64,000 nt of DNA from Planctomycetota bacterium (GTDB taxonomy: Bacteria > Planctomycetota > Phycisphaerae > Phycisphaerales > Phycisphaeraceae): assembly GCA_016350165.1 (NCBI GenBank), contig CP066225.1, positions 4,898,001-4,962,000 of the forward strand. The letters are read 5' to 3'. Of this stretch, positions 51,755 to 60,228 are shown in pieces. Every line of letters starts with the position of its first letter. Positions within the stretch are counted from its first letter, which is position 1. The position numbers and the translations under genes were made by a program. The notes under the pieces were generated by a model. That model did no database searches, was not told where the DNA came from, and was given only the letters and a program-made list of their open reading frames with translations.

Positions 51755-51784
51755 ACACCCCTCACTTACTCCACTTCTCAAAAT

Positions 51785-52507
51785 TTACTCACTTCCGGGG
51801 GCAACAAATCCGCCCGCATTTTTAAGCATTTCGATCGTCACCTTGCTCTGCTTCTTCGCCTTTTCGTCCTCATCTTTACCGAGAACCAATTTACCCAAAG
51901 CAGCAAGATTCAGATTATGCACCACCGTCTTGCTGATGATGTCAGCCTCAAGATTCAAACGATCACCAACCTTCGCCGTGCCAAGCGTCGTCACCGTCAA
52001 CGTCTCAGGAATCAACGCAACCTCAAACGTCATCGAATCAACATCAACTGTTGCAATCGTCAAGCTAATACCGTCCAAAGCAATCGATCCCTTATAAACA
52101 ACATAAGGCATCAACTCCGCCGGCGGCTTAACTCGCACCCTCACCTCATCATCACTCTTCTGAATCTCAACGATCTCACCCACCGCATCAACATGACCCT
52201 GCATGAAGTGTCCGCCTAATGGTTGATTAGGGAACACCGCTGGCTCCATATTGATCTCATCGCCAACATTCAAATCGCCAAGCTTCGTAACTGCCAATGT
52301 CTCAGCAATCACATCAAAGCTCAGCGTCGTGTCCGTCCAATCAATCACTGTCAGACAAACACCACTACAGCAGATCGACTCCCCCTGTCCCGGCACATAA
52401 TCATTCGCCGGTTTCCATGCACTACGATCCACGACCAATCGCTTACCCATTGCAATATCTTGCATCTCAGCGATACGACCCTTAGCTTGTACAATTCCTG
52501 TAAACAT
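51785..52507 (-). CDS. ribE: Riboflavin synthase alpha chain
   Basis: Converts two 6,7-dimethyl-8-ribityllumazines to riboflavin. It starts MFTGIVQAKGRI and holds two lumazine-binding beta-barrel repeats (about 1-97 and 98-200), with the paired catalytic-region segments SICCSGVCLTV and SIALDGISLTI, and GGHFMQGHVDAVG between. About 30 extra Lys/Glu/Asp-rich residues extend the C-terminus beyond the usual ~200-215. No other rib gene is nearby and no FMN riboswitch pattern is seen upstream. It ends at a terminator. Confidence 0.95.
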   Translation of the reverse strand: MFTGIVQAKGRIAEMQDIAMGKRLVVDRSAWKPANDYVPGQGESICCSGVCLTVIDWTDTTLSFDVIAETLAVTKLGDLNVGDEINMEPAVFPNQPLGGHFMQGHVDAVGEIVEIQKSDDEVRVRVKPPAELMPYVVYKGSIALDGISLTIATVDVDSMTFEVALIPETLTVTTLGTAKVGDRLNLEADIISKTVVHNLNLAALGKLVLGKDEDEKAKKQSKVTIEMLKNAGGFVAPGSE

Positions 52508-52587
52508 AACCCCATTCTAGCCCCCTACCCCAACCATGACAAAAATACGAATCACCTAATCATGAGTTAGAGCAAGCCTGCAGCGCC

Positions 52588-52613
52588 AATAGCCAGCGAT
52601 CCAAGATCGCCGG
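52588..52613 (+). repeat. REP-like palindrome, copy 2
   Basis: AATAGCCAGCGATCCAAGAT, then CGCCGG; the stem CAGCGAT/ATCGCCG has one mismatch. It is followed by a CATCCCTCACTCCTCC tail like that of the other copies. Confidence 0.6.
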
Positions 52614-52667
52614 AAACTCTCATCCCTCACTCCTCCATAAGCCAATTCCAAAATATCCTGCAACTCA

Positions 52668-52694
52668 ACTAGCCGCCGATGCACGATCGGCGTG
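52668..52694 (+). repeat. REP-like palindrome, copy 3
   Basis: ACTAGCCGCCGATGCACGAT, then CGGCGTG; GCCGAT pairs with ATCGGC. The tail CCCACTCCTCAATCC matches the other copies. Confidence 0.6.
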
Positions 52695-52800
52695 CCCACT
52701 CCTCAATCCTCTCCGTCTCAACATTTATGTTGATTAAGAACCATCAATAACGAAATAACACCATCCCATTATTTTTGTCTTCTCGAATTTCAAATTCTCC

Positions 52801-52828
52801 ATTAGCCGCTGACCTACGAGCAGCGGAA
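52801..52828 (+). repeat. REP-like palindrome, copy 4
   Basis: ATTAGCCGCTGACCTACGAG, then CAGCGGAA; CCGCTG pairs with CAGCGG. The stem bases differ from the other copies on both sides together, so pairing is kept. Confidence 0.55.
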
Positions 52829-52950
52829 GCCTCAAACCTTCACCCGATCTCTCCAAGTCCCAACCTACAGCCCACGCAGTAGCTCTAATCTAATACCACT
52901 TAAGCCGCCCTCATTTTCAGCCCAATATCCAAAATCAAAATCTCGAGGCC

Positions 52951-52962
52951 GCGCGCACGAAA
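52951..52962 (+). repeat. 12-bp intergenic word GCGCGCACGAAA, copy 2
   Basis: Exact match to 53107-53118 and to the reverse strand at 15129-15140. It begins a C-rich stretch ending near 53.17 kb. Confidence 0.5.
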
Positions 52963-53058
52963 ATTTAAAAACTCCGTTTTCTGTCCATTTCTTGCCCATT
53001 TCTCATCATTCTTGGCCTGTTTTTGCATATTTCTGTCGATTTCAGGCCGTTTTCAAAC

Positions 53059-53102
53059 CCTGATTTCGCCAAATCAGGCCCAATCTGCACGAAATCAGTG
53101 CA
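53059..53102 (+). other. Two adjacent hairpins upstream of aspS
   Basis: CCTGATTT-CGCC-AAATCAGG (53059-53078) is a perfect 8-bp stem with a 4-nt loop. It is followed at once by TGCAC...GTGCA (53086-53102). Together with the flanking 12-mers they may form a structured RNA or DNA element. Confidence 0.45.
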
Positions 53103-53106
53103 AAAC

Positions 53107-53118
53107 GCGCGCACGAAA
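53107..53118 (+). repeat. 12-bp intergenic word GCGCGCACGAAA, copy 3
   Basis: Lies just after the hairpin pair and is identical to the copy at 52951. Confidence 0.5.
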
Positions 53119-53326
53119 CCGACGCGAAATCTCAAATCTCTGCCTAATCCTTAAGCAAAAATAAGGCTTTTCTCATGCACATTTCCCGCAAGAAAAAGCT
53201 GCCAAATGGAGCAATAATCCACTTCGTGGTATCATTCCCATCCTGAATCATTCGCGACGACAACGGATTTAATCGTGAATGACCAAACGGTATTTATTAA
53301 CCCCACAGACAGTGATCGAAATCATC

Positions 53327-55120
53327 ATGAAAAAGAGAACTCACAGTTGCGGCGCTTTACGCAAAGACCATGCAGGACAAACAGTTACGCTCGCAGGTTG
53401 GGTTAATAATTACCGCGACCACGGCGGCGTCATCTTCATCGACCTCCGTGACCGTGATGGCATCACACAGTTCGTCTTCAACCCAGAAGAAAAAGAAGCC
53501 CACGAACTCGCTTCCAAGCTCCGTCTCGAAGACGTCGCACAAATCACCGGCAATGTCATCGAACGTGGTGTCGATGACAAAGGCAAGTCATTAGTAAACA
53601 AGAAGTTAGCCACAGGTGAAGTCGAAGTCGTCGCCACAGGCCTCGAAATCCTCAACAAAGCTGAAACACCGCCATTCGTTCCGAATGACGCTCATAAAGT
53701 CAGTGAAGAAAAGCGTTTACAGTACCGCTTCATCGACCTGCGTCAGCCACGCATGCAGGAAATCCTCAAGACCCGTCACCGCGTCACCAAGATCATGCGT
53801 GACCACTACGACAGCGAAGGTTTCTACGAAATCGAAACCCCATTCCTTTGTAAATCCACACCTGAAGGCGCACGTGACTTCCTCGTTCCATCACGCCTGC
53901 AGCCAGGTTCTTTCTACGCATTACCTCAGTCCCCACAGCTATTTAAGCAAATCCTCATGGTCTCGGGCATGGAAAAATATTTCCAGATCGTCCGCTGTTT
54001 CCGTGATGAAGACCCACGTGCTGACCGCCAAGCTGAATTCACTCAGCTCGACGTCGAAATGTCATTCGTCGAAGTCGAAGACATCATCACCACCCACGAA
54101 TCACTCATGCGAAAAATCTGGAAGACCGTTCTTGATGTAGACGTTCCAGAAATTCCACGCATGGCCTATGACGACGCGATCAACAACTACGGCTCAGACC
54201 GCCCTGACCTGCGTTTTGATATGCAACTCGTTGATGTAACAGAACTTGCATCGAAGACAGATTTTAAAGTCTTCACTGGTGCCATCGAAAAAGGCGGCAT
54301 CGTCAAGGCGATCCGCGTCCCAGGCGGTGCGAAACTTACCCGTAAACAAACCGATGCACTCGCAGTCTGGGTTAAAGACTTCGGTGCAGGCGGCCTGCCC
54401 ATCACCAAAGTCGTCGATGGCAACGTCTCAACCGGTATCGCGAAATTCATTGAACCTATTGGTAATAAACTAGTTACGCTCATGGGCGCAGAAGACGGCG
54501 ACCTGATCTGCTTCGGCGTCGACGCCAAGCCAGCAACAGTTCATCGTGTCCTCGGCGAACTCCGCGTGAAACTCGCCCACGACCTCGAACTCATCAAAGA
54601 GGGCGATTGGAAATGGGTCTGGATCGTCGATTTCCCACTCGTCGAATACCGTGAAGAAGAAGGTCGTTTCTTCAGCACGCACCACCCATTCACCGCTCCA
54701 AACGATGAAGATATCGATAAACTCGAAACAGATCCGGGTGCGATTAAGAGTAAGGCTTATGACCTTGTGCTTAACGGTTCGGAACTTGGCGGCGGTTCGA
54801 TTCGTGTGCATGACATGAATATGCAGAAACGTGTGTTCAAGATGCTGGGTATCGATGAAGAAGAAGCGGTCGAGAAGTTTGGCTTCTTGCTGAATGCACT
54901 TAAGTTTGGTGCACCGCCACATGGTGGTATCGCGTTTGGTTTAGACCGAATTGTGATGCACTTGTGCAACACAACGAATATTCGTGACGTGATTGCGTTC
55001 CCGAAAACGCAGACTGGTGCGGATTTGATGCTGGATGCACCATCGCCTGTTGAAGATGCACAGCTGAAGGAACTTTCGATCCGTAAAAATCTTACAACTG
55101 AAAAAATCATCAAAGAGTAG
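53327..55120 (+). CDS. aspS: Aspartyl-tRNA synthetase
   Basis: This ~597-residue class II enzyme has an OB-fold anticodon-binding domain (AGWVNNYRDHGGVIFIDLRDRDG in parts), motif 2 with FRDEDPRADRQAEFTQLD, a GAD insertion domain and motif 3 GIAFGLDRIVMHL. A bacterial-type insert is present, so it may also charge tRNA-Asn if no AsnRS exists. The ATG at 53327 starts the family homology (MKKRTHSCGALR); an upstream in-frame ATG at 53279 adds 16 residues. Codon bias and strand composition change sharply inside the gene near 54.74 kb. Confidence 0.95.
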   Translation: MKKRTHSCGALRKDHAGQTVTLAGWVNNYRDHGGVIFIDLRDRDGITQFVFNPEEKEAHELASKLRLEDVAQITGNVIERGVDDKGKSLVNKKLATGEVEVVATGLEILNKAETPPFVPNDAHKVSEEKRLQYRFIDLRQPRMQEILKTRHRVTKIMRDHYDSEGFYEIETPFLCKSTPEGARDFLVPSRLQPGSFYALPQSPQLFKQILMVSGMEKYFQIVRCFRDEDPRADRQAEFTQLDVEMSFVEVEDIITTHESLMRKIWKTVLDVDVPEIPRMAYDDAINNYGSDRPDLRFDMQLVDVTELASKTDFKVFTGAIEKGGIVKAIRVPGGAKLTRKQTDALAVWVKDFGAGGLPITKVVDGNVSTGIAKFIEPIGNKLVTLMGAEDGDLICFGVDAKPATVHRVLGELRVKLAHDLELIKEGDWKWVWIVDFPLVEYREEEGRFFSTHHPFTAPNDEDIDKLETDPGAIKSKAYDLVLNGSELGGGSIRVHDMNMQKRVFKMLGIDEEEAVEKFGFLLNALKFGAPPHGGIAFGLDRIVMHLCNTTNIRDVIAFPKTQTGADLMLDAPSPVEDAQLKELSIRKNLTTEKIIKE

Positions 55121-55212
55121 CTGGGAAGGTCTATATTTATAGGCTGAAACGTATACTTGATGATGGTTTATCAACTCGAACTTATAGAGAGTTGTGAGGG
55201 TAGAAAAGCAAT

Positions 55213-55242
55213 AGCACCCGGCTGAGAAGCTGGGTGCTTTTT
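55213..55242 (+). terminator. Rho-independent terminator after aspS
   Basis: AGCACCCGGCT and AGCTGGGTGCT form a long stem with a 4-nt loop, followed by a run of eight or more T. Confidence 0.9.
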
Positions 55243-55406
55243 TTTGTGTTGATGCGGGTTGGTTGTGATTGTGGTTTAGAAAAAGATGCGTGATGAAATT
55301 GGGTGGCTGGGGTATGATATTGGTCAGAATATTGGTGGCGTGTGCGGTCTTCAATGTTATGAAGATAATATAAGCGCTGATTAGATAGATTCGGGAGCGT
55401 GAGTTT

Positions 55407-57344
55407 ATGTGCGGCATAGCAGGTATGGTGAGGTTCGATCGTAAGTCGGTTGGACGCGAGGTATTGGAGGTGTTACTGTCGAAGATTTCTATGCGCGGTC
55501 GCGATGGTGCGGCGGCGTGGATGAATTCTGATCAGATGGTGGGGTTGGTACATTCACGTCATAGTGTGATTGACTTGCCGGGCGGCGGGCAGCCTATGGT
55601 TGCAGAGATGGATGCGAAGTTTGGGCAGTTGGCGGTTGTGTTTAATGGTGAGATTTATAATCACCGCGCGATACGTAAAGAGCTTGAAGAGAAGGGTCAC
55701 AAGTTCCAATCAAATCACAGTGATACAGAAGTGTTTCTGCATGGGTATCGCGAGTGGGGCGCGAAGGTATTGGATCGTTTGGAGGGGATGTTTGCGGTTG
55801 CGATTTGGGATCAGACGAATCGTTCATTGTTCTTAGCGCGAGATAGAGCGGGGAAGAAGCCGTTGTATGTTTGTAAGAAGAATGATGTACTTTTCTTTGG
55901 TAGTACAGCTGCGGCGGTGAGTCTTGGGGTGCAGAAATTTACACGTCAAGATGTTGAGATTGATTACGAAGCGATGCTGAACTATCTGCGGTTTGGTTAT
56001 ACGGGGCGGAAGAGTCTTGTAAAGGGCGTGCAGGAGTTGGAGCCCGGTTGCTGGACGCTTGTGGGCAGTGACGGGATGATGTGGTCAGAGCGGTATTGGG
56101 AGTGGCCTGCGGTGACGGGGATATCGCGGGTGGAAGATAAGTACGATGATAATATTGCGGAACTGATTGCACGTGCGCATATGACGCTGAAAGATGCGGT
56201 TGCGAAAAGGCTTGAGGCGGATGTGCCTTTGGGCTGTTTTTTAAGTAGTGGGATTGATTCGTCGGTGATAGCGGCGCTTGCTCAGGAGGCAATGAATGAA
56301 GCTGGGGCTGGGAAACTAAAGACTTTCTGCGTGCAGATGCCTGAAGCGACTTATGATGAATCAAATGTTGCGAAGGCGATAGCAAATCAGTTGGGGACAG
56401 AGCATGTGACGCTGAAGACGCAGGTGGGGGATGCGTTTAGTGATTTGGAATTTTTGATGAATGGCTATGGGGAGCCAACGGCGGACAGTTCGGTTTTGCC
56501 GACGTATTGGCTTTGTAAGGCGGCGCGTGAGCATGTGAAGGTTGCGCTGTCAGGCGATGGTGGTGACGAATTGTTTGCTGGTTATGATCGCTATCGCGCG
56601 CTTAGTCTGATGTCGAAACATGGTTGGTGGTTAAGCGCGATGCCTGGCGCTGCGTTTGGTGGAACTGATGAAAAATCAAAACGTGTGCGCATGGGAAGGT
56701 TGGTGAAAGCAGCGAAAACAAAAGGCGGTACAGCGATGAAGTATCGGAATATCGTGGAGATATTCAGTGATGACATGATTGGTGAGATTGGTGGGGAAGT
56801 AATGCAGAAACAGCTTGCGGAGGAAGGTAAGTTTGAGATGGATGGTTGGGCGGATATTGAAATGGGGATGGGTAAGCATGGTGACATGATTAATGCTGCG
56901 ATGCGATGGGATTTCTCGCATTATCTTGTTGATGATATTTTGCGTAAGGTTGATCGCGCGAGCATGAGCGTGCCTTTGGAGGTTAGGTGCCCGATTTTGG
57001 ATCATGAGGTGTGCGAGTTGTCGATGCGGTTGCGTGGTAAGAGCTTATTGGTGGACAAGATGCAAAAGGGGATATTGAGAAGGATTGCTGGTCGGTACTT
57101 GCCAGAGAGTGTGACGAAGCGTGGGAAGATGGGGTTCGCGCTGCCGATTGGGAGATGGTTTCAGTGGGAGTTGCGTGATGAATTGAAGGAACGGCTGCTG
57201 GATGGGAGTCTGGAGTCGATGGGGTTTGAGATGGAGGCTGTGAAGGGGATGCTGAACGCTCACCAAGTGGGTGATGTGGATCATGCTCACCGGCTATTTG
57301 CGCTAGCGCAGCTGACGATCTGGTGGAAGTCACTGAAATCGTGA
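55407..57344 (+). CDS. asnB: Asparagine synthetase (glutamine-hydrolysing)
   Basis: This 645-residue protein starts MCGIAG, with Cys2 as the glutaminase nucleophile, and holds the Ntn fold (VHSRHSVIDLPGGGQPM, VFNGEIYNHRAIR) and an ATP-pyrophosphatase domain with LSSGIDSSVIAAL. The synthetase region continues through LSGDGGDELFAGYDRY and the C-terminal KMGFALPIGRWF. It makes asparagine, or, as in many related paralogues, amidates a secondary metabolite or surface sugar. It is monocistronic. + strand composition here is strongly G-rich. Confidence 0.9.
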   Translation: MCGIAGMVRFDRKSVGREVLEVLLSKISMRGRDGAAAWMNSDQMVGLVHSRHSVIDLPGGGQPMVAEMDAKFGQLAVVFNGEIYNHRAIRKELEEKGHKFQSNHSDTEVFLHGYREWGAKVLDRLEGMFAVAIWDQTNRSLFLARDRAGKKPLYVCKKNDVLFFGSTAAAVSLGVQKFTRQDVEIDYEAMLNYLRFGYTGRKSLVKGVQELEPGCWTLVGSDGMMWSERYWEWPAVTGISRVEDKYDDNIAELIARAHMTLKDAVAKRLEADVPLGCFLSSGIDSSVIAALAQEAMNEAGAGKLKTFCVQMPEATYDESNVAKAIANQLGTEHVTLKTQVGDAFSDLEFLMNGYGEPTADSSVLPTYWLCKAAREHVKVALSGDGGDELFAGYDRYRALSLMSKHGWWLSAMPGAAFGGTDEKSKRVRMGRLVKAAKTKGGTAMKYRNIVEIFSDDMIGEIGGEVMQKQLAEEGKFEMDGWADIEMGMGKHGDMINAAMRWDFSHYLVDDILRKVDRASMSVPLEVRCPILDHEVCELSMRLRGKSLLVDKMQKGILRRIAGRYLPESVTKRGKMGFALPIGRWFQWELRDELKERLLDGSLESMGFEMEAVKGMLNAHQVGDVDHAHRLFALAQLTIWWKSLKS

Positions 57345-57589
57345 TGGCTTATGTGGGGGGTGTGACTTGAATGACAGCAGATGTGGTGTGGACGGAATTC
57401 GCGAGTGTGAAGTGCGGATTTTTTGTGGGCTTTATGGATGGAAATGCGTTAAAATGGCCGGTTGTCGAATTTTCGGTAGTTGCTGCGTGAATCACATGCG
57501 GCATGATGGCGGCGGAGAATATTGAAGCAGGTCTGAAGAAAAAAGCCATGACTTGTTTGAGATGAACACTCGCATTGGAGCGGTAATAA

Positions 57590-58489
57590 ATGAAAAGCAT
57601 GATGAAGCATGTTGTCGAATTATTGGTTGCGGTAGCGATCTTATGCAGCGCTGGTGTTGTACAAGCGGAGGAGTTGCGTGTTGCAGCTTACAACGTTGAA
57701 AACATGTTTGATGTTTTTGATGATCCGTATACAGCTGATGAGGGGACGGATGTTAAGTTTCGTGAGGAGCTTGAGCAGATTGCTGGCACGGTTCGCGTGT
57801 TGAATGCAGATGTGATTGTGTTTGATGAAGTTGAAAATGAATTTGTATTGAAGGCATTGATCAAAGAATTTTTGCCTGACATGGGTTACGAGTATGTATC
57901 TGCGATACGTTCGAATGATGGTCGTGGTATTCGTAATGGTGTGATTAGTCGTAAGCCGATTGTTAAGGCGACGAGTTATAAATGGCGCAGGTTTAAGTGC
58001 CCGGGTTTTGATAAAACGTATCGTTTTAGCCGCGATTTGATGCATGTTACGATCCAGGCGACTGATGACAAGGTGATGGAAATATTTGGTGTTCACTTGA
58101 AGAGTAAGCGTGATAGTGCTGGTGATCCTGAGTCGGCTAAGCGCCGATTAGCTGAAGCATTAGAAGCACGTCGTATTCTTGATGAAGTGATGGCGGATCA
58201 GGAAGATCCGTGGGTTGTGATAGCTGGTGACTTTAATGATACGCCTGAGAGTAAAACAATGGGCGCGTTCTTCAAGAACGATGGCTTGATTGATATGCAT
58301 AAGGGTTTGGGCAAAGAAGCACGTATTACATATTTGAATGAGCCACACCTGAGTACGATCGACTTTGTGCTTGCGAGCCCTGCTCTTGCAGCGAAGAAGG
58401 TTAAGGGTTCAGAGTTGGTGCTTCACGATAAGGAATTGAACAAGGCATCAGACCACGCGCCTTTGGCTGTGACGTTTGACCTTGATTGA
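57590..58489 (+). CDS. Secreted endonuclease/exonuclease/phosphatase (EEP) family protein
   Basis: This 299-residue protein has a signal peptide ending near VVQAEE, then an EEP fold with the catalytic set VAAYNVENMFD (Asn), DEVENE (Glu), VIAGDFNDTPES (Asp/Asn) and SDHAPLAVTF (Asp-His). Export suggests nutrient scavenging from nucleic acids or phosphoesters, as in secreted DNase-I-like proteins. The ATG has GGAG nearby. It is followed by a terminator, so it is transcribed alone. The exact substrate class (DNA, RNA, phosphoinositide) cannot be told. Confidence 0.88.
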   Translation: MKSMMKHVVELLVAVAILCSAGVVQAEELRVAAYNVENMFDVFDDPYTADEGTDVKFREELEQIAGTVRVLNADVIVFDEVENEFVLKALIKEFLPDMGYEYVSAIRSNDGRGIRNGVISRKPIVKATSYKWRRFKCPGFDKTYRFSRDLMHVTIQATDDKVMEIFGVHLKSKRDSAGDPESAKRRLAEALEARRILDEVMADQEDPWVVIAGDFNDTPESKTMGAFFKNDGLIDMHKGLGKEARITYLNEPHLSTIDFVLASPALAAKKVKGSELVLHDKELNKASDHAPLAVTFDLD

Positions 58490-58514
58490 TCGAAAATAAC
58501 TTTGTTGGATGTTG

Positions 58515-58544
58515 AAGATGCGTGCTACGGTGCGCATCTTTTTT
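58515..58544 (+). terminator. Terminator after EEP gene
   Basis: AAGATGCG (58515-58522) pairs with CGCATCTT (58533-58540) and is followed by TTTTC. Confidence 0.85.
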
Positions 58545-58635
58545 CATAGTCATGATGCGTTAACAGGTGCATGGGGTTGTGAAGATGGTACAATGAATGA
58601 GAAAGTTCATTGGTTGAATGAATAAGGTTTGAGCT

Positions 58636-59463
58636 ATGAAATTATCTTTGAGTTTATTGTTTGGGTTAATGCTTGTGATGTTTGGTTGTGTGAGTGAGTC
58701 TAATCATAAGATAGATGATGAGGATGTAAAAATGAAAGAGGTTCGCGAGGCGAAGTTGAGTCGGTTTGAGGGTGCGATTGTGAGAGGGCCTAAGGATGAG
58801 AAGGTGATGACGTTTGTGTTTACAGGTGGGAGTTATGGCGAGGGGATGCCTTACATTCTTGAGACGCTTAAGAAGCATGGGATTAAGGGTGCGTTCTTTT
58901 TTACAGGTGATTTTTTAGAGAACGCTGAGTTTGAGGGGTATGTAAAGCAGGCATATTCTGAGGGGCATTATGTTGGGCCGCATAGTTATGGGCATCCGCT
59001 TTATTGTGATTGGGGTGATCGTAGTAAGACACTGATTAGTCGTGAGGATTTTGAAGCTGACTTTGAAAAAAATTTGAAGCTGATTGAAGAAAAGTATGCG
59101 ATTGGTCGTAATGAGTTGAAGTGGTGGATACCGCCTTATGAACACTATAATAAAGAGGTTGCAGGTTGGGCTGAAGAGTTGGGATATCCGATGTTTAACC
59201 TGACGTATGGTACGCTAACTCATGCGGATTATACGCTAGCGAATGCTAAGAATTATCGTGATTCAGAGACGATTTGGAAGAGTGTGTTTGAATATGAAGC
59301 GAAGCATGAAGACGGTTTGAATGGTTGGATTATGTTGATTCATGCGGGGGCTGGTGATGGTCGGCCTGACAAGTTTTTCTTGAAGTTGGATGATCTAATC
59401 AACGAATTGAAGGGACGCGGGTATTCGTTTGTGAGAGTTGATGAGATGATCGAAGGCAAGTGA
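58636..59463 (+). CDS. Polysaccharide deacetylase-like lipoprotein (NodB fold, atypical)
   Basis: This 275-residue protein has a lipobox MFGC (Cys18) and a NodB-like barrel: VFTGGSYGEGMPYIL, KGAFFFTGDFL, and the zinc-type HSYGH (HxxxH) in GPHSYGHPLYCDW. The first motif lacks the usual double Asp (TFDDG reads FTGG), so the catalytic base is missing or supplied elsewhere. Related Bacteroidetes-type proteins share a TG-type first motif, so this looks like a subfamily rather than decay. It probably acts on an external amino-sugar polymer, if active. Monocistronic, ending at a bidirectional terminator. Confidence 0.82.
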   Translation: MKLSLSLLFGLMLVMFGCVSESNHKIDDEDVKMKEVREAKLSRFEGAIVRGPKDEKVMTFVFTGGSYGEGMPYILETLKKHGIKGAFFFTGDFLENAEFEGYVKQAYSEGHYVGPHSYGHPLYCDWGDRSKTLISREDFEADFEKNLKLIEEKYAIGRNELKWWIPPYEHYNKEVAGWAEELGYPMFNLTYGTLTHADYTLANAKNYRDSETIWKSVFEYEAKHEDGLNGWIMLIHAGAGDGRPDKFFLKLDDLINELKGRGYSFVRVDEMIEGK

Positions 59464-59483
59464 TAATGTTTAGATGAATGAAA

Positions 59484-59518
59484 ATTAAAAGGCTCTAATC
59501 AAGTGATTAGAGCCTTTG
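59484..59518. terminator. Bidirectional terminator between deacetylase and MBL genes
   Basis: AAAGGCTCTAATC and GATTAGAGCCTTT form a perfect 13-bp stem with a 4-nt loop and T/A tracts on both sides. Confidence 0.9.
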
Positions 59519-59538
59519 TTTATGCTTGTATTGTAGGG

Positions 59539-60192
59539 TTATGGACGAACGAATGGGTTAGTTTGTTTTTCCTGGCCGATGGTTGTTGCAGGACCATGAC
59601 CGGGGTAGACGACGGTATCGTCTGAGAGTGTGTAGAGTTGTTCGATGATTGATTTTGCGAGGGTTGGGCCGTCGGAGGTTGGGAAGTCGTAGCGTCCGAC
59701 GGAACCTGCGAAGAGGGTGTCGCCTGAGATGATGAATTTGTTATCTGCTTGATAGAATCCTACGCCGCCGGGGGAGTGGCCGGGTGTGTGACGCACTTCG
59801 AAGGGGATGCCCGAGAGTTGGAGGATTTGGCCATGCTCAAGAAAGTGGTCAGCTTCTGGTGCGATCGAGGGCATGCCCAGCATTGCAGAGAGGTTGAGGG
59901 AGGTGTCGGTCAGGAAATCTTTTTCAGCTTCGTGAATGTAGATCGGGATTTCGGGGAAGGCTTCGCGAACCTGTGAGATGCCTTCAATGTGATCGTGGTG
60001 AGCGTGTGTGAGAAGCAGTTTTTCAGGTTCTAGATCATTTTCTTGTATACATGCGATTAGTGATTCGGGGTCAGTACCTGCATCAATGATCCAGCATGTT
60101 TTATCAGGAGCTTCGAGGACGTAACAATTGGTTTGAAACGTACCAAGAGGAAAGGCGTGTATTTGAATGGTTTTTGTATCTTCCATGATCAA
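59539..60192 (-). CDS. MBL-fold metallo-hydrolase (glyoxalase II-like)
   Basis: This 217-residue protein has the metallo-beta-lactamase zinc motif THAHHDHIEG (HxHxDH), the next ligand His in VRHTPGHSPGGVGFY, and the Asp/His pair in ISGDTLFAGSVGR and VYPGHGPATTIG. The short form matches the YcbL/glyoxalase II-like hydroxyacylglutathione hydrolase group, though it may use another thioester. The first Met (60192) and a second at 60186 are both possible. It lies 36 bp downstream of ubiD on the same strand and probably shares its transcript. Confidence 0.9.
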   Translation of the reverse strand: MIMEDTKTIQIHAFPLGTFQTNCYVLEAPDKTCWIIDAGTDPESLIACIQENDLEPEKLLLTHAHHDHIEGISQVREAFPEIPIYIHEAEKDFLTDTSLNLSAMLGMPSIAPEADHFLEHGQILQLSGIPFEVRHTPGHSPGGVGFYQADNKFIISGDTLFAGSVGRYDFPTSDGPTLAKSIIEQLYTLSDDTVVYPGHGPATTIGQEKQTNPFVRP

Positions 60193-60228
60193 TCCTTTTG
60201 TGCTTTTGCTTTTCGTTTGGTTAGGCGA

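Larger units (their letters stand above)
52508..53326. other. Long intergenic region with REP-like palindromes and hairpins
   Basis: No gene is supported in this ~820 bp. It holds three REP-like palindromes (52588-52828), two copies of GCGCGCACGAAA (52951, 53107), two adjacent hairpins (53059-53102) and the aspS leader. The whole region is strongly C-rich on the + strand. Confidence 0.7.

Noticed and set aside
52508-52800. Possible FMN riboswitch upstream of ribE
   Set aside because: No sequence matching the conserved FMN aptamer core was seen; the palindromes there form REP-like repeats instead.
53616-54140. A 174-codon open frame within aspS
   Set aside because: Ser/Lys-rich shifted-frame reading of aspS; the aspS frame has all the family motifs.
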